The notes under the pieces: model-generated
Told to the model about the DNA's origin: nothing
Seen by the model: only the letters and a program-made list of their open reading frames with translations
Database searches by the model: none
Assembly (NCBI GenBank): GCA_021156265.1
Contig: JAJNBR010000149.1
Location: forward strand, 1 to 7,001
Direction: 5' to 3'
Length of the DNA stretch: 7,001 nt
Source of the DNA: Flavipsychrobacter sp.
Lineage (GTDB): Bacteria; Bacteroidota; Bacteroidia; Chitinophagales; Chitinophagaceae
In this document: positions 1 through 5,367 of the stretch, piece by piece
How the letters are laid out: the number at the start of each line of letters is the position of its first letter
How positions within the stretch are numbered: position 1 is the stretch's first letter
Made by a program: the position numbers and the translations under genes

Positions 1-681
1 TTTCTGTTCTGCGTAAAACTCATAGTTGCCACCATATGCGGCAATTCCTTTGGAGCTTAATTCAAACATTTTATCTACCAGGTTGAGCAGCGTACGGTCG
101 TGGCTGACAATAACAAGTGTATCATTGGTAGTGGTGATGTAGTTGTACAGCATGCTTCGGCCCGCGGTGTCGAGATGGTTGCTGGGCTCGTCGAGCAAAA
201 CAATTTCCGGGCGGTGCACTTGGATGCCCGCCAGGAATACACGCGTCTTTTGCCCGCCGCTCAGCGCTGACATGGGCCTGTCGAGATCAATATCGCTCAA
301 CTCCCATTTAGCAAGTGCTTCGTTACAGCGTTCTTCTATGGTCCAGTCATCATCGAGTGTCAACATGTTGGCGTCGGTAACATTGCCGGCCAGTATTTCG
401 TGCAGCGCATGCAGTTTATGGTCAATGCGCAGCGCCTCTGCTACGGTCATGTCATCGTACTGCCCGAAATGTTGTGGTACGTAGTAGGGCGGCGTTTCTG
501 CTTTTATCGAGCCGCCCGATGGGTGAAGTGAACCGGCCATCAATCTTAATAGCGTAGATTTTCCTGTGCCGTTATTGCCGGCAATGGCAGCTTTGTCGTG
601 GCGGTTCACCACGAGGTCTATATCATGTAATAATATGTCCCGGTTGGGATGGGCGTATTGAACGCCTTGAAGAATAAGCAT
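1..681 (-). CDS. ABC-F family ATPase, N-terminal part (3' end beyond the left edge)
   Basis: ABC-F proteins are soluble twin-ATPase proteins without membrane domains that act on ribosomes, either as translation factors or in antibiotic protection. The visible 227 residues form the complete first ATPase domain: Walker A GNNGTGKST (35-43), a Q-loop region VPQHFGQYDD (68-77), signature LSGGQ (140-144), Walker B IVLLDE (160-165) followed by PSNHLD, and the switch histidine in SHDR (His194). The motif YGGNYEFYAEQK at 216-227 marks the start of the inter-domain linker typical of ABC-F, so the linker and second ATPase domain should lie beyond the left edge. The start ATG at 681-679 gives the usual short N-terminus (MLILQGVQYAHPNRDIL). 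No Shine-Dalgarno is present, as is normal for Bacteroidota. The gene has its own likely promoter (780-787) and a structured leader. Whether it is a housekeeping factor or a resistance-type protein cannot be decided from this half. Confidence 0.93.
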   Translation of the reverse strand, partial: MLILQGVQYAHPNRDILLHDIDLVVNRHDKAAIAGNNGTGKSTLLRLMAGSLHPSGGSIKAETPPYYVPQHFGQYDDMTVAEALRIDHKLHALHEILAGNVTDANMLTLDDDWTIEERCNEALAKWELSDIDLDRPMSALSGGQKTRVFLAGIQVHRPEIVLLDEPSNHLDTAGRSMLYNYITTTNDTLVIVSHDRTLLNLVDKMFELSSKGIAAYGGNYEFYAEQK

Positions 682-739
682 AATTTCTTTCGTTGAAAAA
701 TGAGGAATGGAGTTCCTGTTGGTTGCTGAAAGAAATTAT
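680..739 (-). promoter_or_regulatory. Inverted repeat in the ABC-F leader masking the start codon
   Basis: A perfect 12-bp inverted repeat has arms at 680-691 and 728-739, separated by 36 nt. In the minus-strand mRNA the upstream arm AUAAUUUCUUUC pairs with GAAAGAAAUUAU, which is the purine-rich stretch directly before the gene plus the first two bases of its AUG. The 36-nt loop holds a second 5-bp hairpin (AGGAA at 703-707 against TTCCT at 713-717 on the plus strand). Pairing would hide the A-rich region and start codon from ribosomes. This is seen directly in the sequence. A role in translational control is inference, and the stem is A/U-rich. Confidence 0.45.
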
Positions 740-742
740 TGT

Positions 743-748
743 CTACAT
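743..748 (-). other. Start-stop element (AUG UAG) in the ABC-F leader
   Basis: The only AUG between the predicted transcription start (about 772-776) and the ABC-F start is immediately followed by UAG. It lies just 3 nt upstream of the first arm of the 12-bp inverted repeat. A ribosome initiating here would stop at once and cover the upstream arm, which could leave the real start codon unpaired. There is no Shine-Dalgarno, and chance occurrence is quite possible. Confidence 0.25.
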
Positions 749-779
749 CGGCTTGTTCTGTTTTTGAAAGAATGAGCTG

Positions 780-787
780 CAAAGATA
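780..787 (-). promoter_or_regulatory. Putative -7 promoter box of the ABC-F gene
   Basis: On the minus strand the octamer is TATCTTTG followed by CA, a full match to the Bacteroidota -7 consensus TAnnTTTG. No good TTTG -33 element is found 19 to 21 nt upstream. It lies 28 nt beyond the stop of the upstream PAS gene and would give a leader of roughly 90 nt, so the ABC-F gene probably has its own transcript. Confidence 0.5.
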
Positions 788-815
788 CGGAAAACCTCAA
801 AAACGTATGTTAAGG

Positions 816-1226
816 CTATTCGCTGACCAGTGATGGCTTTGATATAATGGAGTTCAGCAGGTCTGTCCTCAGGTAAAGTTCATTGGCCACGTGATCGCGC
901 ACCACGCTTAGCACATGAAAGTTATTGTGCTCCCTGCCCGGCAATATCAGTTGCGAATAAATGCGGTTCTCAAACACATAAGGCAGTGCGGAAAAGAAAA
1001 ACATCTTTTTGTCTGCAATAGACTCTTTGAGGCATTTGATGCGGAAGTCGTCGGCGCTTACCTGCGGAAAGAGCTTCAGCACATTTTGGCCAAGGGCCTT
1101 TGACTTGGGGATGTTGTATTTGCGGGCTATTGCGTCGTTCCAGATGACAATGTTCAGTTGGTAATCGTAGCCGCTAATGTAGTCGTGAGACTCTTCGATC
1201 TTTTGCAGATCAATTGGATGTTGCAT
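816..1226 (-). CDS. Small stand-alone PAS-domain protein
   Basis: A 136-residue protein with no signal peptide or transmembrane segment, so probably cytoplasmic. Residues 17-54 read like the first half of a PAS fold: ISGYDYQLNIVIWNDAIARKY, then a NIPKSKALGQNVLKLFP helix and loop of the kind seen in PAS sensor kinases (aspartate, then strand, then WN, then the G.....LFP pattern). The later strands would be about residues 73-110 (MFFFSALPYVF, IYSQLILP, NFHVLSVVRD). Nothing follows the PAS unit except a short helix, so there is no kinase, GGDEF or DNA-binding output. It would have to act through a partner or as a small ligand sensor. The start ATG at 1226-1224 precedes MQHPIDL and sits in a small hairpin, with a candidate promoter about 38 nt upstream. 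The fold is assigned from sequence pattern, and the ligand is unknown. Confidence 0.82.
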   Translation of the reverse strand: MQHPIDLQKIEESHDYISGYDYQLNIVIWNDAIARKYNIPKSKALGQNVLKLFPQVSADDFRIKCLKESIADKKMFFFSALPYVFENRIYSQLILPGREHNNFHVLSVVRDHVANELYLRTDLLNSIISKPSLVSE

Positions 1227-1250
1227 AAAGACTTTTTATGCGTAATAAAA
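1223..1250 (-). promoter_or_regulatory. Possible three-strand hairpin switch over the PAS start codon
   Basis: Plus-strand GCATAAA (1223-1229) and TTTATGC (1235-1241) form a perfect 7-bp inverted repeat with a 5-nt gap. In the minus-strand mRNA the 3' arm UUUAUGC contains the AUG of the PAS gene. The middle strand can instead pair upstream, because TTTTAT (1234-1239) and ATAAAA (1245-1250) form a 6-bp repeat with a 5-nt loop. The two pairings exclude each other. The stems are short and A/U-rich, so regulation is only a possibility. Confidence 0.28.
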
Positions 1251-1263
1251 TGCGGCCGTGAAG

Positions 1264-1295
1264 TAAAGGTATGTATAAATAATATGGAAATCAAT
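1264..1295 (-). promoter_or_regulatory. Putative promoter of the PAS gene
   Basis: On the minus strand, ATTG (1292-1295) is followed after 20 nt by TACCTTTA (1264-1271). This fits the Bacteroidota pattern TTTG, 19-21 nt, TAnnTTTG with one mismatch in each box. The expected transcript start near 1257 would leave a leader of about 30 nt before the PAS start codon. Confidence 0.4.
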
Positions 1296-1426
1296 CCTTT
1301 TTTGATATGGTTGTTAAAATGGTAGCGCGGCAGTGTCTTATATATGCTTTAATAGATAATACACTGATAACGCTGCTTTAATGCAGGGGTAACACCTAAT
1401 TGGTCTCTTTGTAAAACCTGAAGCCA

Positions 1427-2311
1427 ATGGCAAAAAGAGAAGTTGATATAGTAGTGTTGTCGGATGTACACCTGGGCACATATGGGTGCCGCGCAAAAGA
1501 GTTGCTGCAATACTTAAAAAGTATCAAGCCCAAATCGGTTGTGCTGAACGGGGATATCATTGATATCTGGCAGTTCAACAAACGTTATTGGCCATCCACC
1601 CATATGATGGTGATGAAACACCTTATAGGGCTTATTGCCAAAGAAGTGCCGGTGTATTATATACCAGGCAACCACGATGAAATGCTACGGCGTTTTAAGG
1701 GTCTACAGCTAGGTTCGCTGAAAATAACCAACAAACTGAGCCTGAAGCTGAACGGCGAGAAGGTATGGATATTTCATGGCGACGTGTTTGACGTGGTGAT
1801 GCAGCATAGCAAATGGCTGGCAAAGCTGGGGTCCGTAGGCTACGATACGCTGATCGTCATCAACAGCATGGTGAATTTCTGCAGCGAGCGTATGGGTAAG
1901 GGCAAGGTATCACTCTCGAAAAAGATAAAAGACAAAGTAAAGGGCGCGGTAAAGTTCATCAACAAGTTTGAGGCTACCGTGTGCGATATAGCCGTGGATA
2001 ATCAATTCAACTATGTAGTGTGCGGGCACATACACCACCCGGAGATAAGAGCAGTAGAAACGGAGAAGGGAAATGTGATCTACATGAACTCGGGCGACTG
2101 GATAGAGAACCTGTCCTCGCTGGAATATAACGACGGCGCGTGGAGCATCTACCGGTATGCCGATGATGCAGTAGCGCAGGAAATAGATATAGATAAGAAG
2201 AAAATGAAACAATCGCCGAAAGAGCTGATGGCATCGCTGCTGACGGAACTGAACATGAAGCGTAAGCCTGTGATAGATGATGGCGAGCTGAAGAATATAG
2301 AAGCTGCATAA
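1427..2311 (+). CDS. LpxH-like metallophosphoesterase (calcineurin-like)
   Basis: A 294-residue calcineurin-like phosphoesterase with all the family's metal-site motifs: SDVHLG (12-17, Asp13 and His15), NGDIID (41-46, Asp43), GNHDE (81-85, Asn82 and His83), FHGD (116-119) and CGHIHHPE (199-206), then NSGDW (221-225). It most resembles the UDP-2,3-diacylglucosamine diphosphatase group (LpxH, COG2908), which removes UMP in lipid A synthesis at the cytoplasmic face of the inner membrane. Two differences call for caution. It is longer than E. coli LpxH (about 240 residues), with a basic Lys-rich insert around 158-180 and an extra C-terminal tail (about 255-294). It also has GNHD where E. coli LpxH has GNRD. 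The substrate may be another nucleotide-linked or phosphorylated glycolipid. ATG 1427 opens directly into the first strand. A weak -7-like box, TCTCTTTG, lies at 1404-1411. The glycosyltransferase gene follows after 9 nt. Confidence 0.88.
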   Translation: MAKREVDIVVLSDVHLGTYGCRAKELLQYLKSIKPKSVVLNGDIIDIWQFNKRYWPSTHMMVMKHLIGLIAKEVPVYYIPGNHDEMLRRFKGLQLGSLKITNKLSLKLNGEKVWIFHGDVFDVVMQHSKWLAKLGSVGYDTLIVINSMVNFCSERMGKGKVSLSKKIKDKVKGAVKFINKFEATVCDIAVDNQFNYVVCGHIHHPEIRAVETEKGNVIYMNSGDWIENLSSLEYNDGAWSIYRYADDAVAQEIDIDKKKMKQSPKELMASLLTELNMKRKPVIDDGELKNIEAA

Positions 2312-2320
2312 ACAACTATA

Positions 2321-3340
2321 ATGAAAATACTATTTGCTATACAGGGCACAGGCAACGGGCACCTGAGCCGTGCACGCGATATTTATCCCGAACTGGCGAA
2401 ATACGGCGATGTGGATGTGCTGATCAGCGGCATACAGGCCGATGTGGAATTGCCTTACCCCGTGAAGTACAAATACTACGGTATGAGCTTCATCTTTGGC
2501 AGGAGCGGCGGCGTGGATCTCTGGGCTACGGCGAGCAAGCTGCGGTTGCGCAGGCTAATACGGGATGTTAAACTGTTGCCTGTCGAAGATTACGATCTTG
2601 TTATCAATGATTTTGAGCCGGTATCGGCATGGGCGTGCAAACTGAAAAAGAAAGACTGTATCTCGCTGAGCCACCAGTGCGCTGTGCTCAACGCCCACGC
2701 ACCTGCACCAAAAACGTTTGACCTGGTGGGCAAACTGGTGTTGCAACGCTATGCACCTGTAACTGCAGCTTATGGTTTTCATTTCAAACCTTACGATAAA
2801 AATATTTTTACCCCTGTTATACGACGCGAGATCCGCGAGCTGCAACCCACCGATGAAGGACACTACACTGTATATCTTCCTGCCTACGATGACAATATGC
2901 TGTGCGAGCATCTTTCCAAATTTCCCGAAGCGCAGTGGCAGGTTTTCTCCAAACACAACAAGGGCGCTTATACGCTAAAGAATGTGCGTGTGATGCCCAT
3001 CAACAACGAGGCCTTTATTCGCTCTATGGCAACCAGCAAGGGTGTGCTTTGCGGCGCGGGCTTCGAAGGGCCGGCGGAAGCCTTACACCTGGGCAAAAAG
3101 CTGATGGTGATACCGATGCAGACGCAGTATGAGCAACAATGCAATGCCGCCGCGCTTAAAGACATCGGGGTACCGGTGATCAAAGCACTCTCGGTAAAAT
3201 ATCATGAAGACATACGGTGGTGGTTGCTGAATGATGAGCGCATTTCTGTAAGCTTTCCGGATATGACCACGGAGATAGTGCATAAGGTAGTGAGCAAGCA
3301 TGCAAAGCATACAAAAGCCGTTGCAGCGGCCTTTGCCTAA
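2321..3340 (+). CDS. GT-B fold glycosyltransferase (MurG/GT28-like, MJ1255/VC2487 type)
   Basis: A 339-residue soluble glycosyltransferase of the two-domain GT-B type, the usual length for this family. The N-terminal glycine-rich loop IQGTGNGHLSRA (7-18) matches the acceptor-side loop of the MurG and MJ1255-like families. The C-terminal donor-binding region carries CGAGFEGPAEALHLG (244-258) and IPMQTQYEQQCNA (264-276), with the glutamate and QxxxQ..NA pattern expected for nucleotide-sugar binding. There is no signal peptide or clear membrane helix, so it probably works at the cytoplasmic face of the inner membrane. It begins 9 nt after the phosphoesterase stop without a promoter between, so the two are probably one operon acting on the same lipid- or nucleotide-linked glycan. 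The sugar and acceptor cannot be read from the sequence. Its stop codon overlaps the end of the opposite-strand DinB-like gene. Confidence 0.85.
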   Translation: MKILFAIQGTGNGHLSRARDIYPELAKYGDVDVLISGIQADVELPYPVKYKYYGMSFIFGRSGGVDLWATASKLRLRRLIRDVKLLPVEDYDLVINDFEPVSAWACKLKKKDCISLSHQCAVLNAHAPAPKTFDLVGKLVLQRYAPVTAAYGFHFKPYDKNIFTPVIRREIRELQPTDEGHYTVYLPAYDDNMLCEHLSKFPEAQWQVFSKHNKGAYTLKNVRVMPINNEAFIRSMATSKGVLCGAGFEGPAEALHLGKKLMVIPMQTQYEQQCNAAALKDIGVPVIKALSVKYHEDIRWWLLNDERISVSFPDMTTEIVHKVVSKHAKHTKAVAAAFA

Positions 3341-3849
3341 TCTTCGTTTTTTATATCCAGGTTGATGTTAGCATAAAAGCCGAGGTCGTTATTCTTCAAC
3401 AGCTTTGTCCAGAAAGCTATCTGGCCTGTGTGGTAAGAATAATGCTCGGTAACGTGAATGATGTTGCCGATGCCTGAATATGTATATCCCTGCACATTGC
3501 GAATGCGCAGCAACTCTTCTGCGCTCGCGTCATTTATTACGCGCACCGCTTCCGAAACAACTGTGTCCAGCTTTTGCATCAGTTCTGCCTTGGTAAAACC
3601 GCCCTTAGCTGAAAATTCTTTGTCGCGCTCGCGGTTGTCGGGCACGTGGCCGATGGAGGAGATGATGTATTGCGTGATGTTGCCGCAAAGATGCAGTATC
3701 AAATTTCCCACACTGTTAGACGAATCATTCGGACGGTTCCATACCTCTTCTTCACTCAGTTGCTCCAGGCAACTGGCTATACGTGGTGTATTGCGCTCCA
3801 TGCGGTAGATACTGTGCTCTTTAACTTCTTTTAACAGTTCGGCAGTCAT
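3337..3849 (-). CDS. DinB-superfamily protein, DUF1572-like
   Basis: A 170-residue cytoplasmic protein with the DinB four-helix-bundle pattern. The likely metal-binding triad is His53 in NLILHLCGNI and the HxxxH pair His136/His140 in HVTEHYSYHTGQI, all present and in the usual order. The LHLCGN motif and overall length point to DUF1572 rather than the classic damage-inducible DinB proteins. Members of the superfamily include thiol transferases using bacillithiol or mycothiol, but most, including this branch, have no known reaction. The start ATG (3849-3847) is preceded by a good promoter box at 3867-3874. The gene is convergent with the glycosyltransferase gene, and their last 3 to 4 bases overlap (about 3337-3340), so no separate terminator fits between them. 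There is no sign that the two are functionally linked. Confidence 0.85.
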   Translation of the reverse strand: MTAELLKEVKEHSIYRMERNTPRIASCLEQLSEEEVWNRPNDSSNSVGNLILHLCGNITQYIISSIGHVPDNRERDKEFSAKGGFTKAELMQKLDTVVSEAVRVINDASAEELLRIRNVQGYTYSGIGNIIHVTEHYSYHTGQIAFWTKLLKNNDLGFYANINLDIKNED

Positions 3850-3866
3850 AGTAAGGGGTATTTAAG

Positions 3867-3874
3867 CAAATCTA
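3867..3874 (-). promoter_or_regulatory. Putative -7 promoter box of the DinB-like gene
   Basis: The minus strand reads TAGATTTG followed by C, a full match to TAnnTTTG, 17 nt upstream of the start codon. This implies a very short leader. A TTGG lies about 22 nt further upstream (near 3897-3900), slightly beyond normal -33 spacing. Confidence 0.45.
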
Positions 3875-3902
3875 CATGGTTTATGTATTTGTGGCGCCAA
3901 GG

Positions 3903-3918
3903 GCTGACAGGGGTCAGC
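3903..3918. promoter_or_regulatory. Dyad GCTGAC-AGGG-GTCAGC between divergent genes
   Basis: A perfect 6-bp inverted repeat with a 4-nt spacer lies in the 116-nt region between the divergently transcribed DinB-like and four-helix-bundle sensor genes. It is upstream of both promoter boxes (3867-3874 on the minus strand, 3932-3939 on the plus strand). This position suits an operator for a dimeric regulator acting on either gene, but no regulator is encoded nearby and function is inferred only from symmetry and place. Confidence 0.3.
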
Positions 3919-3931
3919 AGGAGATTGGTGA

Positions 3932-3939
3932 TAATTTCG
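3932..3939 (+). promoter_or_regulatory. Putative -7 box of the four-helix-bundle sensor gene
   Basis: TAATTTCG matches TAnnTTTG at all positions but one and lies 26 nt before the start codon. The identical octamer precedes the delta-60-repeat gene at 5317-5324. No convincing -33 element is seen at the expected distance. Confidence 0.3.
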
Positions 3940-3965
3940 TAACTTGATGGAAACAGGGAGATTTT

Positions 3966-4634
3966 ATGAAGTGGGCATATTATGTAAAGTATAAGTTAAA
4001 GGCTGCGATCGTGTTGATGGGAATAATAATCGTGATCCTGCTGAGCAATTTTTCGGAGCGGAGAAGTTTTTCGAGCCTGGATAGCTCTATGGCCTCGATC
4101 AATAACGACAGGCTGAAACCTGCAACCTATATTTTCGAGATCAGCAACAACCTGTACCGCAAACGCCTGTTGCACGATGCTAACGTAGCGCATACACAGG
4201 AGGAGCTGCGTGCGCGGACGCTGCAACACAACCGGAACATTGCCCTGCTGATGGCAGATTACGAAAACACCTACCTGACGACTGAAGAGAAAATGCACTG
4301 GACAGCATTTAAGCAACAGCTGCAGAACTACAACGACCTGGAGGCATCATGGCTGAGGCTACATAAGGAAGATAAAACATCGGCCCTGGCTATGCATGGC
4401 AACATAGACCGCCGTTTTGATGCGACTATGCAGTCGCTCGACCGCCTGAACCGTATACAAGTGGGCGAGGGTGATAACCTGACGAAGAACACGCACTCCA
4501 TCATCAATAATAATATGATGCTTTCCTACCTGGAGATATCGCTGTTGGTGATACTGGGATTGGCGACGCTGGTGCTGTTGAGCGTCTCGGACAATGCACT
4601 GTTTAGCCAGAAGCAAAAGCAGGTGTGGAACTAG
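3966..4634 (+). CDS. Membrane protein with MCP-type four-helix-bundle sensor domain, no output domain
   Basis: A 222-residue inner-membrane protein with a short basic N-terminus (MKWAYYVKYKLK), a first transmembrane helix at about 12-27, a helical extracytoplasmic region at about 30-187, and a second transmembrane helix at about 189-207 (LEISLLVILGLATLVLLSV). It ends in a cytoplasmic tail of about 15 residues. The periplasmic part resembles the 4HB_MCP ligand-binding domain of chemoreceptors: an amphipathic helix with NDRLKPATYIFEISNNLYRKRLL after TM1, then long helices with few prolines or glycines. In chemoreceptors and kinases a HAMP and a signalling domain follow TM2. Here the frame stops directly, with no frameshifted remainder in the 27 nt before the next gene, so the short form appears genuine. 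It may signal through a partner. It is transcribed divergently from the DinB-like gene and converges on the TonB-C-like gene. Confidence 0.75.
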   Translation: MKWAYYVKYKLKAAIVLMGIIIVILLSNFSERRSFSSLDSSMASINNDRLKPATYIFEISNNLYRKRLLHDANVAHTQEELRARTLQHNRNIALLMADYENTYLTTEEKMHWTAFKQQLQNYNDLEASWLRLHKEDKTSALAMHGNIDRRFDATMQSLDRLNRIQVGEGDNLTKNTHSIINNNMMLSYLEISLLVILGLATLVLLSVSDNALFSQKQKQVWN

Positions 4635-4659
4635 TGTAATTGAATAATACCAGCCACAC
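4623..4659. terminator. Weak inverted repeat at a convergent gene junction
   Basis: GTGTGG (4623-4628) and CCACAC (4654-4659) form a 6-bp inverted repeat spanning the 27-nt junction between the converging sensor and TonB-C-like genes. On the plus strand it is followed by GTTTATTGTT. The 25-nt loop and lack of a true T-run make it a poor intrinsic terminator; it is listed only as the best candidate at this junction. Confidence 0.2.
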
Positions 4660-4661
4660 GT

Positions 4662-5195
4662 TTATTGTTCTATGCTTGAGTCCATGGCGCTGGCGTCTAC
4701 CAGGATGGGGTCATTTTTTGTTTTCACCACCCATTTTTTTTCTTTGTCGTTACGCAGGTAGTCTACATGAAATAGCGAACGGTCTTCTACCTTACTGTAA
4801 AACGCCAGCTTCACAAACGAGTTCACAGGCTGGCCATTTACCATTGCAGGTTGCCACCTGGGCATTTTCTGTATCAGCCAGGCCAGTTTCAGGCGGGTCA
4901 CTTCATCGGCGGTATTGGTGGTGTAGTTATAGAATTTGTTGACGCAGGGCGTGCCGGTTGAATCCACAGCTACCTGCACGATGATGACACCTTCTATCAG
5001 ATCGAGATCGCGGAAGTTGAGTTCCTTCTCAAAATACCTTTTCATCTTGCCGGGAAATACCGCTTTTGTATCGCCGCAATCTTTACAATACGCATGCTGC
5101 GGGCACTCCGATTCGTATAATATCTTTTCGGGTTTGCGCTGGGCGGATGACTGGAGGGCAACGGCGAGCAATAAGAGGGTGAGCAGGTGTTTCAT
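4662..5195 (-). CDS. Exported protein with TonB C-terminal-like domain
   Basis: A 177-residue protein with a clear signal peptide (MKHLLTLLLLAVALQSSAQ, cleavage probably near residue 19), so exported to the periplasm. Residues about 46-135 follow the Bacteroidota TonB-C pattern: VFPGKMKRYFEKELNF, then GVIIVQVAVDSTGTP, a helix around LKLAWLIQKMP, and RWQPAMVNGQPVNSFVKLAFY. In TonB this domain contacts outer-membrane receptors and transmits energy from ExbB/ExbD. Here the uncleaved membrane anchor and proline-rich spanning region are absent, so it is unlikely to be a working energy transducer and may bind another envelope partner. A cluster Cys31-x5-Cys37-x2-Cys40 with His35 lies just after the signal peptide and could bind metal or form a disulfide. 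About 40 residues of unrecognised, charged sequence follow the domain. It is a single gene, with a candidate promoter at 5215-5245. Confidence 0.78.
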   Translation of the reverse strand: MKHLLTLLLLAVALQSSAQRKPEKILYESECPQHAYCKDCGDTKAVFPGKMKRYFEKELNFRDLDLIEGVIIVQVAVDSTGTPCVNKFYNYTTNTADEVTRLKLAWLIQKMPRWQPAMVNGQPVNSFVKLAFYSKVEDRSLFHVDYLRNDKEKKWVVKTKNDPILVDASAMDSSIEQ

Positions 5196-5214
5196 TTCTC
5201 AAAGGTTGGTCTGG

Positions 5215-5245
5215 CTAAGATACAATGCGGGCGCCTATTTGGAAA
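5215..5245 (-). promoter_or_regulatory. Putative promoter of the TonB-C-like gene
   Basis: On the minus strand, TTTC (5242-5245) is followed after 19 nt by TATCTTAG (5215-5222). Each box has one mismatch to the Bacteroidota pattern TTTG, 19-21 nt, TAnnTTTG. The boxes lie 20 to 50 nt before the start codon. Confidence 0.33.
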
Positions 5246-5316
5246 GGGTAAGGCTGCTTTTTGGGGACACTATTGTCATTTCCTTCCTGCAACTAGTTTT
5301 CATATTCAGTTTTGCT

Positions 5317-5324
5317 TAATTTCG
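5317..5324 (+). promoter_or_regulatory. Putative -7 box of the delta-60-repeat gene
   Basis: TAATTTCG, identical to the octamer at 3932-3939, lies 43 nt before the start codon at 5368. It has one mismatch to TAnnTTTG. The upstream sequence is T-rich (TTTT at 5297-5300) but has no clear TTTG at the right spacing. Confidence 0.3.
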
Positions 5325-5332
5325 GGTCTCTT

Positions 5333-5347
5333 CTGTATGGTATACAG
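5333..5347 (+). promoter_or_regulatory. Dyad CTGTAT-GGT-ATACAG in the leader of the delta-60-repeat gene
   Basis: A perfect 6-bp inverted repeat with a 3-nt centre lies just downstream of the expected transcript start and 20 nt before the ATG. It could be an operator or a small 5' hairpin that stabilises the mRNA. Only the symmetry is observed. Confidence 0.3.
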
Positions 5348-5367
5348 CGGTTTTTAAACCTTAACTT

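Noticed and set aside
143..484. Plus-strand open frame of 113 codons
   Set aside because: It lies antisense within the ABC-F gene, whose Walker A, signature and Walker B motifs prove the minus-strand reading; the plus-strand product has low-complexity Ser-rich sequence.
618..800. Minus-strand 60-codon frame over the ABC-F leader
   Set aside because: It begins at a TTG upstream of the predicted promoter, runs out of frame into the ABC-F gene and has no recognisable features.
1910..2355. Several minus-strand frames inside the phosphoesterase gene
   Set aside because: All are antisense to a gene with complete metallophosphoesterase motifs and have unusual Ser/Pro/Tyr-rich composition.
3966..4634. 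Complete chemoreceptor
   Set aside because: No HAMP or methyl-accepting signalling domain follows the second membrane helix, so calling it a chemotaxis receptor would overstate the evidence.
4640..5319. Two plus-strand frames opposite the TonB-C-like gene
   Set aside because: The minus-strand protein has a signal peptide and a recognisable domain; the plus-strand peptides have neither.
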